Source: an uncultured Clostridia bacterium | Lineage (GTDB): Bacteria > Bacillota > Clostridia > Christensenellales > Borkfalkiaceae | Length of the DNA: 44,644 nt | Direction of reading: 5' to 3' | NCBI GenBank assembly: GCA_944372565.1 | Contig: CALVZR010000120.1 | Coordinates: 1 to 44,644 of the forward strand | Shown here: positions 22,175 to 29,222 of the stretch, one piece after another | How positions within the stretch are numbered: the first letter of the stretch is position 1 | Layout of the letters: every line of letters starts with the position of its first letter | Notes under the pieces: generated by a model | The model's database searches: none | What the model was told of the DNA's origin: nothing | What the model saw: only the letters and a program-made list of their open reading frames with translations | Made by a program: the position numbers and the translations under genes

Positions 22175-23335
22175 ATGAAGTGGTTTCGTAATTTAGAGAA
22201 ATGGGAAAAAGTTGTTTTGATTTTTGCGGCATTAGTGTTGTGCGGTATTTTTTCGATTATTGAAATCATCTGGCTTTCGACCATTTTTCTTATTATTGCA
22301 GTTTTACTTATAGTTTTTACTATCCGCACAGAAAAACTTAAAAAGAATAAACACAATAACCCTGATTTTGATGAAGAACGCCCGCGGACGCAGCCCCTGA
22401 TCGTTCCTTATCAAGTAAAAACTTACGCATTGGATGAAATCGACGGAAACAACGGAAGGCGTTCGAGAAAGAACATTATCAGGCGTATGTATTGGAATGA
22501 CGGGGATTATGAAATACTTTACCCTCGCGTTATCACTTTAAGCGCCGAAAATAATAAATACGACGTTTTTGTAAACGGCGAAAAAATAGGCGCCATTCCC
22601 GAAAAATATACTTGGGAAGTAAGACTCATCTATAACAGGATCGTGAAAATCGATATGTATATAGAACACGAACGCGAACCGGGAAATACGCTTTACGAAC
22701 CGGTGATAACTCTACACTATTATACGGAAAACAGTTTAGCGGAAAATCCGAACTTCCTTTATAAAAACCAGGGAAAAAGACTTTCGACTTACTCTTCTCC
22801 CTGTTTTCTCGACGAATATATCGTGATCGATATAGAAACAACCGGGTTAAATCCTTTAACGGACGACATCCTCGAAATCGCCGCTTTACATATAAAAACC
22901 GGATCTGTGGCAGACAGTTTTTCCGAATTTGTTTATTCTGATAAAATAACCGAAAAATCGATGGAAATCAACCACATCACTCCAGCACGGGTGGCTAATG
23001 CCCGCAAATGTTCGGAAGTATTAAAAGATTTTACGAATTTTATTTCCGAGTTGCCGCTGATCGGTCATAATATTTGCTTTGACCTGAGTTTTATTCGCAC
23101 AAAGATTTCTATCGATAATTCTTTCGATGATACCTGTGCGCTAAGCAAAAGATATCTATGCGACGGTAAATACGGCATCATGCTTGAGAATTGCAAACTC
23201 CCTACAGTTTGCGCCGCATTAAACATTTCTTTCGTTCCGAATCATCGCGCTTTGGACGACTGCAAATGCACATTTGAGTGCTATGAAAAAATAAAAGGCA
23301 TTTTAAATCAGCCCGAAGAGGCTGTAAGCCTTTAA
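22175..23335 (+). CDS. Membrane-anchored DEDDh 3'-5' exonuclease with HIRAN-like segment
   Basis: 386 residues. Two hydrophobic segments (about 12-29 and 32-50) anchor it in the membrane. Residues about 112-145 ('LYPRVITLSAENNKYD', 'VFVNGEKIGAIPEKY') resemble a HIRAN domain, which recognises DNA ends or stalled forks. Residues 213-375 form a DnaQ-like exonuclease with all family residues: Asp219 and Glu221 in 'VIDIETTG', Asp303 in 'GHNICFDLSF', His357 and Asp362 in 'NHRALDDC'. It lies between repressor and integrase, 16 bp after the repressor stop, and is thus expected to be expressed in the lysogen. Defence against incoming DNA (superinfection exclusion) is my inference. GGGGGTG precedes the ATG. 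Confidence 0.8.
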   Translation: MKWFRNLEKWEKVVLIFAALVLCGIFSIIEIIWLSTIFLIIAVLLIVFTIRTEKLKKNKHNNPDFDEERPRTQPLIVPYQVKTYALDEIDGNNGRRSRKNIIRRMYWNDGDYEILYPRVITLSAENNKYDVFVNGEKIGAIPEKYTWEVRLIYNRIVKIDMYIEHEREPGNTLYEPVITLHYYTENSLAENPNFLYKNQGKRLSTYSSPCFLDEYIVIDIETTGLNPLTDDILEIAALHIKTGSVADSFSEFVYSDKITEKSMEINHITPARVANARKCSEVLKDFTNFISELPLIGHNICFDLSFIRTKISIDNSFDDTCALSKRYLCDGKYGIMLENCKLPTVCAALNISFVPNHRALDDCKCTFECYEKIKGILNQPEEAVSL

Positions 23336-23354
23336 AAAAATGTCATAAACCTAT

Positions 23355-23382
23355 TTATCATCCTTCTTTTCCGCGATATAAT
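23355..23382 (+). promoter_or_regulatory. Possible integrase promoter
   Basis: A perfect TATAAT (23377-23382) has a weaker TTATCA (23355-23360) 16 bp upstream. It lies between the exonuclease stop and the integrase start and would allow integrase expression apart from the repressor operon. Confidence 0.5.
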
Positions 23383-23417
23383 GAAAGTCCACAACTTAAG
23401 GAGGAGGATGATGTACA

Positions 23418-24635
23418 ATGGACAAGTTTATTCAGGAATGCCTTTCTGTCCTTTCCGGCGCGGCCCGAAACATACAATCGGCAGTGATCGGATTATCCGG
23501 TTATTTTTCCGGTATGGACTATGCGGAAAAAGCGCGCGGCGAACCGCCGCCACGAATTTTAATCGAAAATAAAACAGAGCAAGTTTCGGAGTTTTTAGAA
23601 TTTACCGAAAAGGAGATTTTGAAAATGCCGAAAGAATTTAGAAAATTATTTAAAACAAAAGGAGGCGCTGCCCATATACGAAAAAAGAAAAACGGAGTTT
23701 ATGAGATCCGACGCATGATCGACGGCGTAAATTATTACGCCGCGTCAAAGAACCTTGCTTTGGCAAAGAAAAAATTTATCGACATACTGAATCAAATTCC
23801 TACTGCCGCCGCCGTTACAATACAGCGGCCGTCCGTAAAACTATTTAAGGATTGGATCGACGACTGGTTGGAAATCGTTAAAAAGCCCAAAATCAAAGAG
23901 GTTACTTTCCTTAATTATCGCAACTACATCGATAAGCATATTATCCCGAAATTCGGGGATGCAGACGTGAAAAGCGTGATGTCGATAGATATTCAGCAAT
24001 TTATCAATTCTTACGGAGAAAGCAGGACCGCACAACGCATTTATGAAGTAATGACCAGTTTTTATACATACGCCGAAAACGCGGGGATAATCGACCGTTC
24101 CCCCATGCGCGTCATCGGAAAGCCCCTGCATTATGTCGAGGAAAAAAAGCCCTTAACTTTGGCGGAAGAAAAAGCGTTTGTGGAAACGCTTTTTTCAAAT
24201 TCCAATCCGTATCGATATGTTTTCGTCGTCATGCTTTACGCGGGGTTACGCCGTTCCGAAGTGAAAACGAGCGTAATTGATGAAAATTGGATCACGGTAA
24301 AATGCGCAAAGCAGCGCCGAGGACAGCCGGTAAAGTTCCGCAAAATACCCGTTTCGCCTATGTTACGTAAATTTTTCCCGATCGGCACGTTTCCAAACGT
24401 AGGCGATGACGTCTTGACGCGCGTATTCAAAAAAATTTGCCCGAATCATAATCTGCACGAGCTGCGGCACACCTTCAACTCTCGGGCCAGAGAGTGCGGC
24501 GTTCCGAAAGAACTTGTTCAAAAATGGTGCGGGCACAAGCCACCGAGCCGGGATGTAAACGAATCCGTTTATATGCATTATTCAGATGAATATCAGTTAA
24601 GGGAAATAAAAAAAGTAGAATATACTTACGAATAG
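23418..24635 (+). CDS. int: Tyrosine integrase
   Basis: 405 residues. An SAM-like core-binding domain (about 140-235) is followed by the catalytic domain with Arg278 ('YAGLRRSEV'), His347-x-x-Arg350 ('LHELRHTFN'), His373 ('KWCGHKPPS') and Tyr385 ('SVYMHYSDEY'). An AP2-like arm-binding region ('GVYEIRRMIDGVNYYAASKN') lies at about 93-112. It integrates and excises the prophage at att. The start used is supported by AAGGAGGAGG, although about 70 residues lie before the arm-binding region, including a hydrophobic stretch (10-32); an internal start at MPKEFRKLF would remove them. The gene ends about 100 bp from tRNA-Ala(GGC). Confidence 0.93.
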   Translation: MDKFIQECLSVLSGAARNIQSAVIGLSGYFSGMDYAEKARGEPPPRILIENKTEQVSEFLEFTEKEILKMPKEFRKLFKTKGGAAHIRKKKNGVYEIRRMIDGVNYYAASKNLALAKKKFIDILNQIPTAAAVTIQRPSVKLFKDWIDDWLEIVKKPKIKEVTFLNYRNYIDKHIIPKFGDADVKSVMSIDIQQFINSYGESRTAQRIYEVMTSFYTYAENAGIIDRSPMRVIGKPLHYVEEKKPLTLAEEKAFVETLFSNSNPYRYVFVVMLYAGLRRSEVKTSVIDENWITVKCAKQRRGQPVKFRKIPVSPMLRKFFPIGTFPNVGDDVLTRVFKKICPNHNLHELRHTFNSRARECGVPKELVQKWCGHKPPSRDVNESVYMHYSDEYQLREIKKVEYTYE

Positions 24636-24644
24636 CGCGGATTT

Positions 24645-24665
24645 AGTCCCAAATTCAGTCCCAAA
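24645..24665. repeat. Direct repeat AGTCCCAAA x2 after integrase
   Basis: AGTCCCAAA occurs at 24645-24653 and 24657-24665, 12 bp apart, just after the integrase stop. Short direct repeats between an integrase gene and its att site are typical arm-type binding sites, and this one is in the right place for the attR arm. Confidence 0.5.
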
Positions 24666-24690
24666 AACTATTCAAAAGAATGCAGAATTA

Positions 24691-24737
24691 AAAAAGAAAA
24701 AGCACCTTTGCGATATAAAAACATATCACAAAGGTGC
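24691..24737 (-). terminator. Intrinsic terminator after tRNA-Ala(GGC)
   Basis: GCACCTTTG-C-GATAT (24702-24716) pairs with ATATC-A-CAAAGGTGC (24723-24737), one mismatch. On the minus strand it is followed by TTTTTCTTTTTT, so it ends transcription from the tRNA gene. It may also lie in the path of integrase transcripts. Whether it is host- or phage-derived decides where the att core lies. Confidence 0.75.
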
Positions 24738-24741
24738 GATT

Positions 24742-24817
<76 letters not shown>

Positions 24818-24822
24818 GCTAA

Positions 24823-24855
24823 AAAATTAACGCTTGACGCGCAAGCGTTAATTTT
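24823..24855 (-). terminator. Intrinsic terminator after tRNA-Ala(CGC)
   Basis: A perfect 14-bp stem AAAATTAACGCTTG / CAAGCGTTAATTTT with a 5-nt loop lies between the two tRNA-Ala genes. On the minus strand it ends in a T-run (TTTTTT), so it terminates the upstream tRNA-Ala(CGC) transcript, at least in part. Confidence 0.75.
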
Positions 24856-24860
24856 CAATT

Positions 24861-24936
24861 TGGTGGAGATAAGGGGATTCGAACCCCTGGCCTATGCGTT
24901 GCGAACGCATCGCTCTACCAACTGAGCCATATCCCC
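24861..24936 (-). tRNA. tRNA-Ala (anticodon CGC)
   Basis: 76 nt with encoded CCA. Acceptor GGGGATA/TATCTCC, D-arm GCTC/GAGC, anticodon stem ATGCG/CGCAT with loop TTCGCAA, anticodon CGC (reads GCG), T-arm GTTCGAA. All arms are intact. Tandem with tRNA-Ala(GGC) downstream. Confidence 0.95.
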
Positions 24937-24953
24937 GCCCCGTTAGCATTGTT

Positions 24954-24982
24954 ATTTTACTACGACTTAAAAAAATAGTCAA
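24954..24982 (-). promoter_or_regulatory. Promoter for the tRNA-Ala genes
   Basis: On the minus strand TTGACT (24982-24977) and TAAAAT (24959-24954) are 17 bp apart, ending 18 bp before the 5' end of tRNA-Ala(CGC). Confidence 0.65.
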
Positions 24983-25011
24983 CCGTTTTGCGAAAAAAAC
25001 AGTAAAATTGT

Positions 25012-25040
25012 TTGACAAATTTTTTGGAAAAGTGCATAAT
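25012..25040 (+). promoter_or_regulatory. Promoter for tRNA-Val
   Basis: TTGACA (25012-25017) and CATAAT (25035-25040) are 17 bp apart, 12 bp before the tRNA-Val 5' end. Confidence 0.75.
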
Positions 25041-25051
25041 AGATACTGCGC

Positions 25052-25128
25052 GGAGGCATAGCTCAGTCGGTTAGAGCGCCTGCTTCACATGCAGGAGGTC
25101 GTAGGTTCGAGTCCTACTGTCTCTACCA
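25052..25128 (+). tRNA. tRNA-Val (anticodon CAC)
   Basis: 77 nt with encoded CCA. Acceptor GGAGGCA/TGTCTCT, D-arm GCTC/GAGC, anticodon stem CCTGC/GCAGG with loop TTCACAT, anticodon CAC (reads GUG), T-arm GTTCGAG. All arms are intact. Confidence 0.93.
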
Positions 25129-25133
25129 AACCC

Positions 25134-25161
25134 GTGCCTGCCCTGTGCAGGCACTTTTTTT
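25134..25161 (+). terminator. Terminator after tRNA-Val
   Basis: GTGCCTG (25134-25140) pairs with CAGGCAC (25148-25154), followed by seven T. It separates tRNA-Val from the phosphatase gene. Confidence 0.85.
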
Positions 25162-25195
25162 ATGCGCGGCGAACGCCGCAAAAAGGAGAGATCCG

Positions 25196-25834
25196 ATGGA
25201 CTGCGTTATCTTCGATTTCGACGGCACGATCGCAAACACCGTTCCCCTGTGCGTGGAGGCGCTCCGCCGCGCCGTGCAGAACCTGACGGGAATAAAACCG
25301 ACGGCGGAAAAAATCGAAAGCACGTTCGGCCCTTCGGAAGAAGGCACGCTCGCCGCGTTCGCGCCCGGCCGCGCAGACGAGGGAATGCAAATCTATCTCG
25401 GCATTTACAGGGAACTGCACCCCGTCCTCTGCCCCGCCCCCTTCGGCGGGCTGGAACAGGTGTTTTCCGTCCTGCGCGAAAAGGGAGTGAAAACCGCCCT
25501 CGTTACGGGAAAGAGCGCCCCCTCGCTCGCCATCGACCTCGAACTCTTCGGTATGCGGGATTTGTTCTGCCATATCGAAACGGGCAACCCCGCCCGCGCG
25601 GATAAACCCGTTTGCATCGCCCGCACGCTTTCGCGCCTGGGCGTTCTCCCCCAAAACGCCCTGTATGTCGGCGACACCGTGAGCGACATTTTTTCCGCAA
25701 GGGAATCGGGGATGCGGATCGCGTCCGCCGCCTGGGCGCCCACCGCAAACGCCGAAGAACTCGCGCGGCACCGCCCCGATCATCTCTTTTCCTCGGTCGG
25801 CGCGTTCGCCGTATGGCTGAAACAGACGATTTAA
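25196..25834 (+). CDS. HAD-family phosphatase (phosphoglycolate phosphatase-like)
   Basis: 212 residues starting MDCVIFDFDGTIANTV; AAAAGGAGAG lies upstream and the HAD motif I begins at residue 5, so a longer in-frame start (inside the terminator) is rejected. Motif I 'FDFDGT' carries Asp7 and Asp9; motif II 'ALVTGKSAPS' the Thr; motif III/IV is Lys plus 'YVGDTVSDIFSARESG' with the acidic metal ligands. A helical cap follows motif I. It is a subfamily-I HAD hydrolase that would remove phosphate from a small metabolite; substrate unknown. It is converging with the methyltransferase. Confidence 0.92.
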   Translation: MDCVIFDFDGTIANTVPLCVEALRRAVQNLTGIKPTAEKIESTFGPSEEGTLAAFAPGRADEGMQIYLGIYRELHPVLCPAPFGGLEQVFSVLREKGVKTALVTGKSAPSLAIDLELFGMRDLFCHIETGNPARADKPVCIARTLSRLGVLPQNALYVGDTVSDIFSARESGMRIASAAWAPTANAEELARHRPDHLFSSVGAFAVWLKQTI

Positions 25835-25841
25835 AACGCTC

Positions 25842-25876
25842 CGCCCCGCCCGTCTTCTGACGGGCGGGGCGTTTTT
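25842..25876 (+). terminator. Intrinsic terminator after the HAD gene
   Basis: A perfect 13-bp GC-rich stem (25842-25854 / 25859-25871) with loop TTCT is followed by TTTTTCTTT. It ends the HAD transcript; the reverse side has only a weak T-run (GAGCGTTTT) and may partly serve the converging methyltransferase. Confidence 0.9.
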
Positions 25877-25887
25877 CTTTTGCCGGT

Positions 25888-26598
25888 TCAGCGGGGCTTA
25901 TCCGCCACGAAGATCGCCGTGCTGCCGTTTTCGTAAACGGTTTCCGCGCGGAACCCCGCGGCGGAAAGCAGCCCGATCTGCCGCGCCTTCGTGAGCGGGA
26001 TGTCGATATGCAGATACCCTTCCCGCACGTTTTTGCGGCGTTCGTAATCCTTGCGGCAGAGCTCTTCCTCCTCTTCGCAGCAGGCGACGTAATCGCATTC
26101 CACATACCGCCCTCCCTTTTTCAGGGCACGGAAGATCTTTCGGTAAAGTTCCCCTTTCTTTTCGCCGGGGAAGTGGTGCAGCGTTTCAAAGGAAAGCGCG
26201 GCGTCGAACGCCTCTTCCCCGAAGGGGACGGCAAAATAGTCGCCGCAGACGAGTTCGGGCGAATACGCGGCGTATTTTTTTCTCAGCTCGGAAAGCATTT
26301 CGGCGGAGAGGTCTATCCCCTTCACGCGCACGGCGGGAAAGCGGGCGTAAACCGAGCCGAGTTCCAGCCCCGTGCCGCAGCCGATATCGAGCAAAGACGC
26401 CGTTTCCCGCCCCAGATAATCGGCGATGTGCGCATATTCTTCCGCCCATCTGCCGAGATGCACGTTCTCATAAATCCCCAGCCGCTTTGCGAAAAAGGCG
26501 GACATCTCCTCCGCAGGGTCCGCCTGCGCGCGGCTTTCGGCAAGGGCGCTTAAATAGCGCTCTCTTTCCTCTTTTGTAAAAGGTTTGCTCTTCAACAT
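25888..26598 (-). CDS. Class I SAM-dependent methyltransferase
   Basis: 236 residues. Motif I 'LLDIGCGTGLELGS' (69-82) binds SAM; motif II-like 'VKGIDLSAEML' (acidic loop) and motif IV 'FDAALSFETLHHF' follow, the usual order of a Rossmann methyltransferase of the Methyltransf_11/25 type. Substrate unknown; small molecules are typical. The gene lies 103 bp after the GH29 gene and is separated from it by a terminator, so it is probably its own unit. No promoter is obvious in the gap, which contains an imperfect inverted repeat near 26630-26650 and nothing else of note. Confidence 0.9.
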   Translation of the reverse strand: MLKSKPFTKEERERYLSALAESRAQADPAEEMSAFFAKRLGIYENVHLGRWAEEYAHIADYLGRETASLLDIGCGTGLELGSVYARFPAVRVKGIDLSAEMLSELRKKYAAYSPELVCGDYFAVPFGEEAFDAALSFETLHHFPGEKKGELYRKIFRALKKGGRYVECDYVACCEEEEELCRKDYERRKNVREGYLHIDIPLTKARQIGLLSAAGFRAETVYENGSTAIFVADKPR

Positions 26599-26666
26599 CC
26601 CGTTTTCCCCTTTGCCCGTTCCGAAACGCGTCGCAACCGCGTTTGCGCATATTTTTTCCTCTTTGC

Positions 26667-26696
26667 AAAAGCGCGGAACTTTTTTTCGTTCCGCGC
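26667..26696 (-). terminator. Intrinsic terminator after the GH29 gene
   Basis: GCGCGGAAC (26671-26679) pairs with GTTCCGCGC (26688-26696) over 9 bp with an A-rich loop on the minus strand, followed by TTTT. It closes the glycosidase operon. Confidence 0.8.
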
Positions 26697-26701
26697 CGCA
26701 A

Positions 26702-27682
26702 TTATTTCAGTTTTTTCAGAATATCCGTCGCCGCGGCGGGGAACCTGCCGAGCGCGTCCGGCCCCACGTTGAGCAGATAGTTGATGCCGCGCGAATTGAG
26801 GTGTTCTTTGATGCGCTTCACCTCCTCCGCGCTCTTCCAGTTCTGATCGTACGATTTATATCCCCAGGTATCGTTCAGGGTGGCGGGCGTTTCAAACAGC
26901 CCTTCTTTCATATACTCTTCGGGAATCTCGTTATCGCCCCAGCTGCGGTAATCGAATTTGTATTTATCCGTGCCGTCCTCGATGTTCCCGAGGCGGGAAT
27001 TGATGAGGCAGTCCGGCTGATATTTCTTTACCAGATCGTAGAGCGCAACGGACTGCGCCTTGGAGATGCTCATAGGCGTATCGAACCAGATGAGGGCGAG
27101 ATCGCCGTAATTTTTCACGAGTTCTTCCACCTGCGGATACATCTTGCGCTCAAAACATTCGGTGTAGTTTTTCTCCGCCGCGTTCGGGAAATCCCAGTCG
27201 TTGCACCAGGGCAGGCCGAGATTGTCGCCGCAGTCCGCCTCGTAGCCGCCGCCGTTTTTCTCGTGCCAGTCGAGCGCCTGGGAATAGTAAAGCCCGAGTT
27301 TGAAATTCTTCCGCGCGCAGGCGTTCGCCAGTTCCTCGATGAGATCCCTTTTGAAAGGCGAAGCCTTCACGGACGTGAAATCGTCCGCCCTGGAATCGAA
27401 GAGGGCGAATCCCTCGTGATGCTTGGAGGTAACCACGAGATATTTCGCCCCGCAGTCCTCCGCAACGGAAACCCATTCGTCCGCATCGAAGTACAGCGGA
27501 TCGAACGCGCCCGCCAGTTTTTCGTATTCGGCGTTCGGAATCCTGAAATAGGGCTGAATCCATTCTCCGATGAAGCTGCCCATCCTCTTGCCGCGGTATT
27601 CGCCGCCGAGCAGGGAGTACAGGCCGAAATGCACCATCAGCCCGAATTTCGCCTCTTTGAACCATTTCTGATTTTCACGCAT
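26702..27682 (-). CDS. GH29 alpha-L-fucosidase
   Basis: 326 residues with the GH29 barrel: 'FGLMVHFGLYSLLGGEY' (13-29), 'VVTSKHHEGFALFDS' (83-97) and 'DLALIWFDTP' (194-203), in which Asp201 is the probable nucleophile. The enzyme removes terminal fucose. It lacks the C-terminal beta-sandwich of most GH29 proteins (usually 420 or more residues) and has no signal peptide, so it should act in the cytoplasm on imported oligosaccharides. GAGGT precedes the ATG. It is the last gene of the glycosidase operon, 11 bp after the beta-helix gene. Confidence 0.9.
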   Translation of the reverse strand: MRENQKWFKEAKFGLMVHFGLYSLLGGEYRGKRMGSFIGEWIQPYFRIPNAEYEKLAGAFDPLYFDADEWVSVAEDCGAKYLVVTSKHHEGFALFDSRADDFTSVKASPFKRDLIEELANACARKNFKLGLYYSQALDWHEKNGGGYEADCGDNLGLPWCNDWDFPNAAEKNYTECFERKMYPQVEELVKNYGDLALIWFDTPMSISKAQSVALYDLVKKYQPDCLINSRLGNIEDGTDKYKFDYRSWGDNEIPEEYMKEGLFETPATLNDTWGYKSYDQNWKSAEEVKRIKEHLNSRGINYLLNVGPDALGRFPAAATDILKKLK

Positions 27683-27693
27683 TGCATTTTACC

Positions 27694-29205
27694 TCACTTG
27701 AACCTGAAATTTTTCACGCGCGAAATTTCGAGTTCCATCTCCTCCGCGCTCTTTGCCCGCACCCCGTTGAACGAGATGTTTTCGAACGAAATATCTTTGA
27801 ATGCAAACCCTTCGTAAAACGAAACGATACGGCTCGCGGGGAAACAAGCCCCCTCTTCGACGTATGCGCGGATATTTTCAAAACGGACGTTTTCCACCGT
27901 GCCCCGCCGCGGATCGGCGAGCTGTTCTTCGGTGAACAGATACCGGTACATTTCCATATCCGTCATCGCGTAGTTGCCCACGGCGATGAGCGCGGGGCGC
28001 ATCTGAGCGCCTTCCGCGTCGTACTCCGCGGGGGAAGTCTGCATTTTTTCGGGCAGCGCGCCCGCCTCGAATTCGGCGGAAACGTCCTTGAAAAGCACAT
28101 CACGGATACGGGCGTAATTGCCCGCCTGCACGTCGAGCGCGGCGGCGGAATTGTGCACGAGGAAACAGTTTTCAAAAAAAATGCGCTCGTACGTTTCGCA
28201 CGCCGTTTCCAGCCCGATTTCCAGCGTTCTGCCCCAGTCGCACCACAGCGTGCAGTTCTTTACCGAAATATCCGTTACGTTGCCTTCAAACTGTTCCACG
28301 GCTTTGAGGCAGACGGAGTCGTCGAAACTGCGCACGAAAGAGTTTTCGATCTTCACGCGGCGGCTGTTCATAATGTCGATGCCGTCCGTGTTGTACCGCC
28401 ACTGCCCTACGATCTTCACGTTGTCCACAAAAATATCTTCGCATTCGTACATGGAAAAACACCAGTTTGCCGAATCGCGCAGAACGATGCCCTCCACCGA
28501 AACGTCTTTGCAGTTGTAAAGGCGGATATTGCCCTTCGTATAATCCTCGTAGCAGTGCGGGGCGATGCGCACCTCGTAGCTGCCGTCCAGCACGCCGCCG
28601 CCGTAAATTTTCACGTCCTTCGCGCCGTGCGCCAGGAGCGAACCGTACACGACGGCGCCGTTTTCGAGATACACGCGGTCTCCGTCTTTGAGACGGATGA
28701 CCCCGGGGAAATGGATGCCCGCGCCGAAGAAGTACGTCGCGCCCTCTTTTTCATATGCGCGGGGCGCGTCCACGAAGACGTGCAGCGCCGCGTGCCGCCC
28801 GTACGGTTCAAAGACATAAGCGCCGCTTTGCTCTATCGTGAAAACGGCGGCGTTGCCGTCTTCCGCCACGGAAATATTTTTCTCCAGCGGACGGACGAGC
28901 GCGGGCGCGCGGAAGGTCTTTTTCGCCCCCGTCAGAACGGACGCGGGGCAATCGGACGGCGCGGGCGCGAATTTCACCTCGAAGCGCAGCGGCTCGTCCG
29001 CCGTAACGCGCACGAACGCCGCCGTTTCCGACTGATTGCGCGGGCGGGCGAACGCCACGCCCGTATCGTTATACCCGTTGTAGGGCACGGCCGAACAGCG
29101 CGCGTTATATACGGGGCATTCCTTTCCGTTCACGAACACCCGATAATCCTTGTTGAGCGGTTCCGCGAAATCCTTGATTGCGGGAACGCTGAAAAATTCC
29201 CTCAT
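27694..29205 (-). CDS. GH28-like beta-helix glycosidase, paralogue 1
   Basis: 503 residues. An N-terminal beta-sandwich (about 1-150, with 'YRVFVNGKECPVY') precedes a right-handed parallel beta-helix. GH28-type catalytic patches are visible: 'NTDGID' (272-277) and 'SFDDSVCLKA' (293-302). The usual Gly-His-Gly and Arg-Ile-Lys motifs are missing; instead 'WCDWGRTLEIG' (321-331) follows. It is therefore related to polygalacturonases but with an unknown glycan substrate. No signal peptide, so cytosolic. Neighbours (GH29, GH38) point to fucosylated and mannosylated glycans, not pectin. Confidence 0.75.
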   Translation of the reverse strand: MREFFSVPAIKDFAEPLNKDYRVFVNGKECPVYNARCSAVPYNGYNDTGVAFARPRNQSETAAFVRVTADEPLRFEVKFAPAPSDCPASVLTGAKKTFRAPALVRPLEKNISVAEDGNAAVFTIEQSGAYVFEPYGRHAALHVFVDAPRAYEKEGATYFFGAGIHFPGVIRLKDGDRVYLENGAVVYGSLLAHGAKDVKIYGGGVLDGSYEVRIAPHCYEDYTKGNIRLYNCKDVSVEGIVLRDSANWCFSMYECEDIFVDNVKIVGQWRYNTDGIDIMNSRRVKIENSFVRSFDDSVCLKAVEQFEGNVTDISVKNCTLWCDWGRTLEIGLETACETYERIFFENCFLVHNSAAALDVQAGNYARIRDVLFKDVSAEFEAGALPEKMQTSPAEYDAEGAQMRPALIAVGNYAMTDMEMYRYLFTEEQLADPRRGTVENVRFENIRAYVEEGACFPASRIVSFYEGFAFKDISFENISFNGVRAKSAEEMELEISRVKNFRFK

Positions 29206-29222
29206 GGTTTTTTCTCCGTTTT

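Noticed and set aside
23381..23572. Small plus-strand ORF (63 codons) overlapping the integrase start
   Set aside because: It is in another frame, Arg-rich without motif, and the integrase start has the better ribosome binding site.
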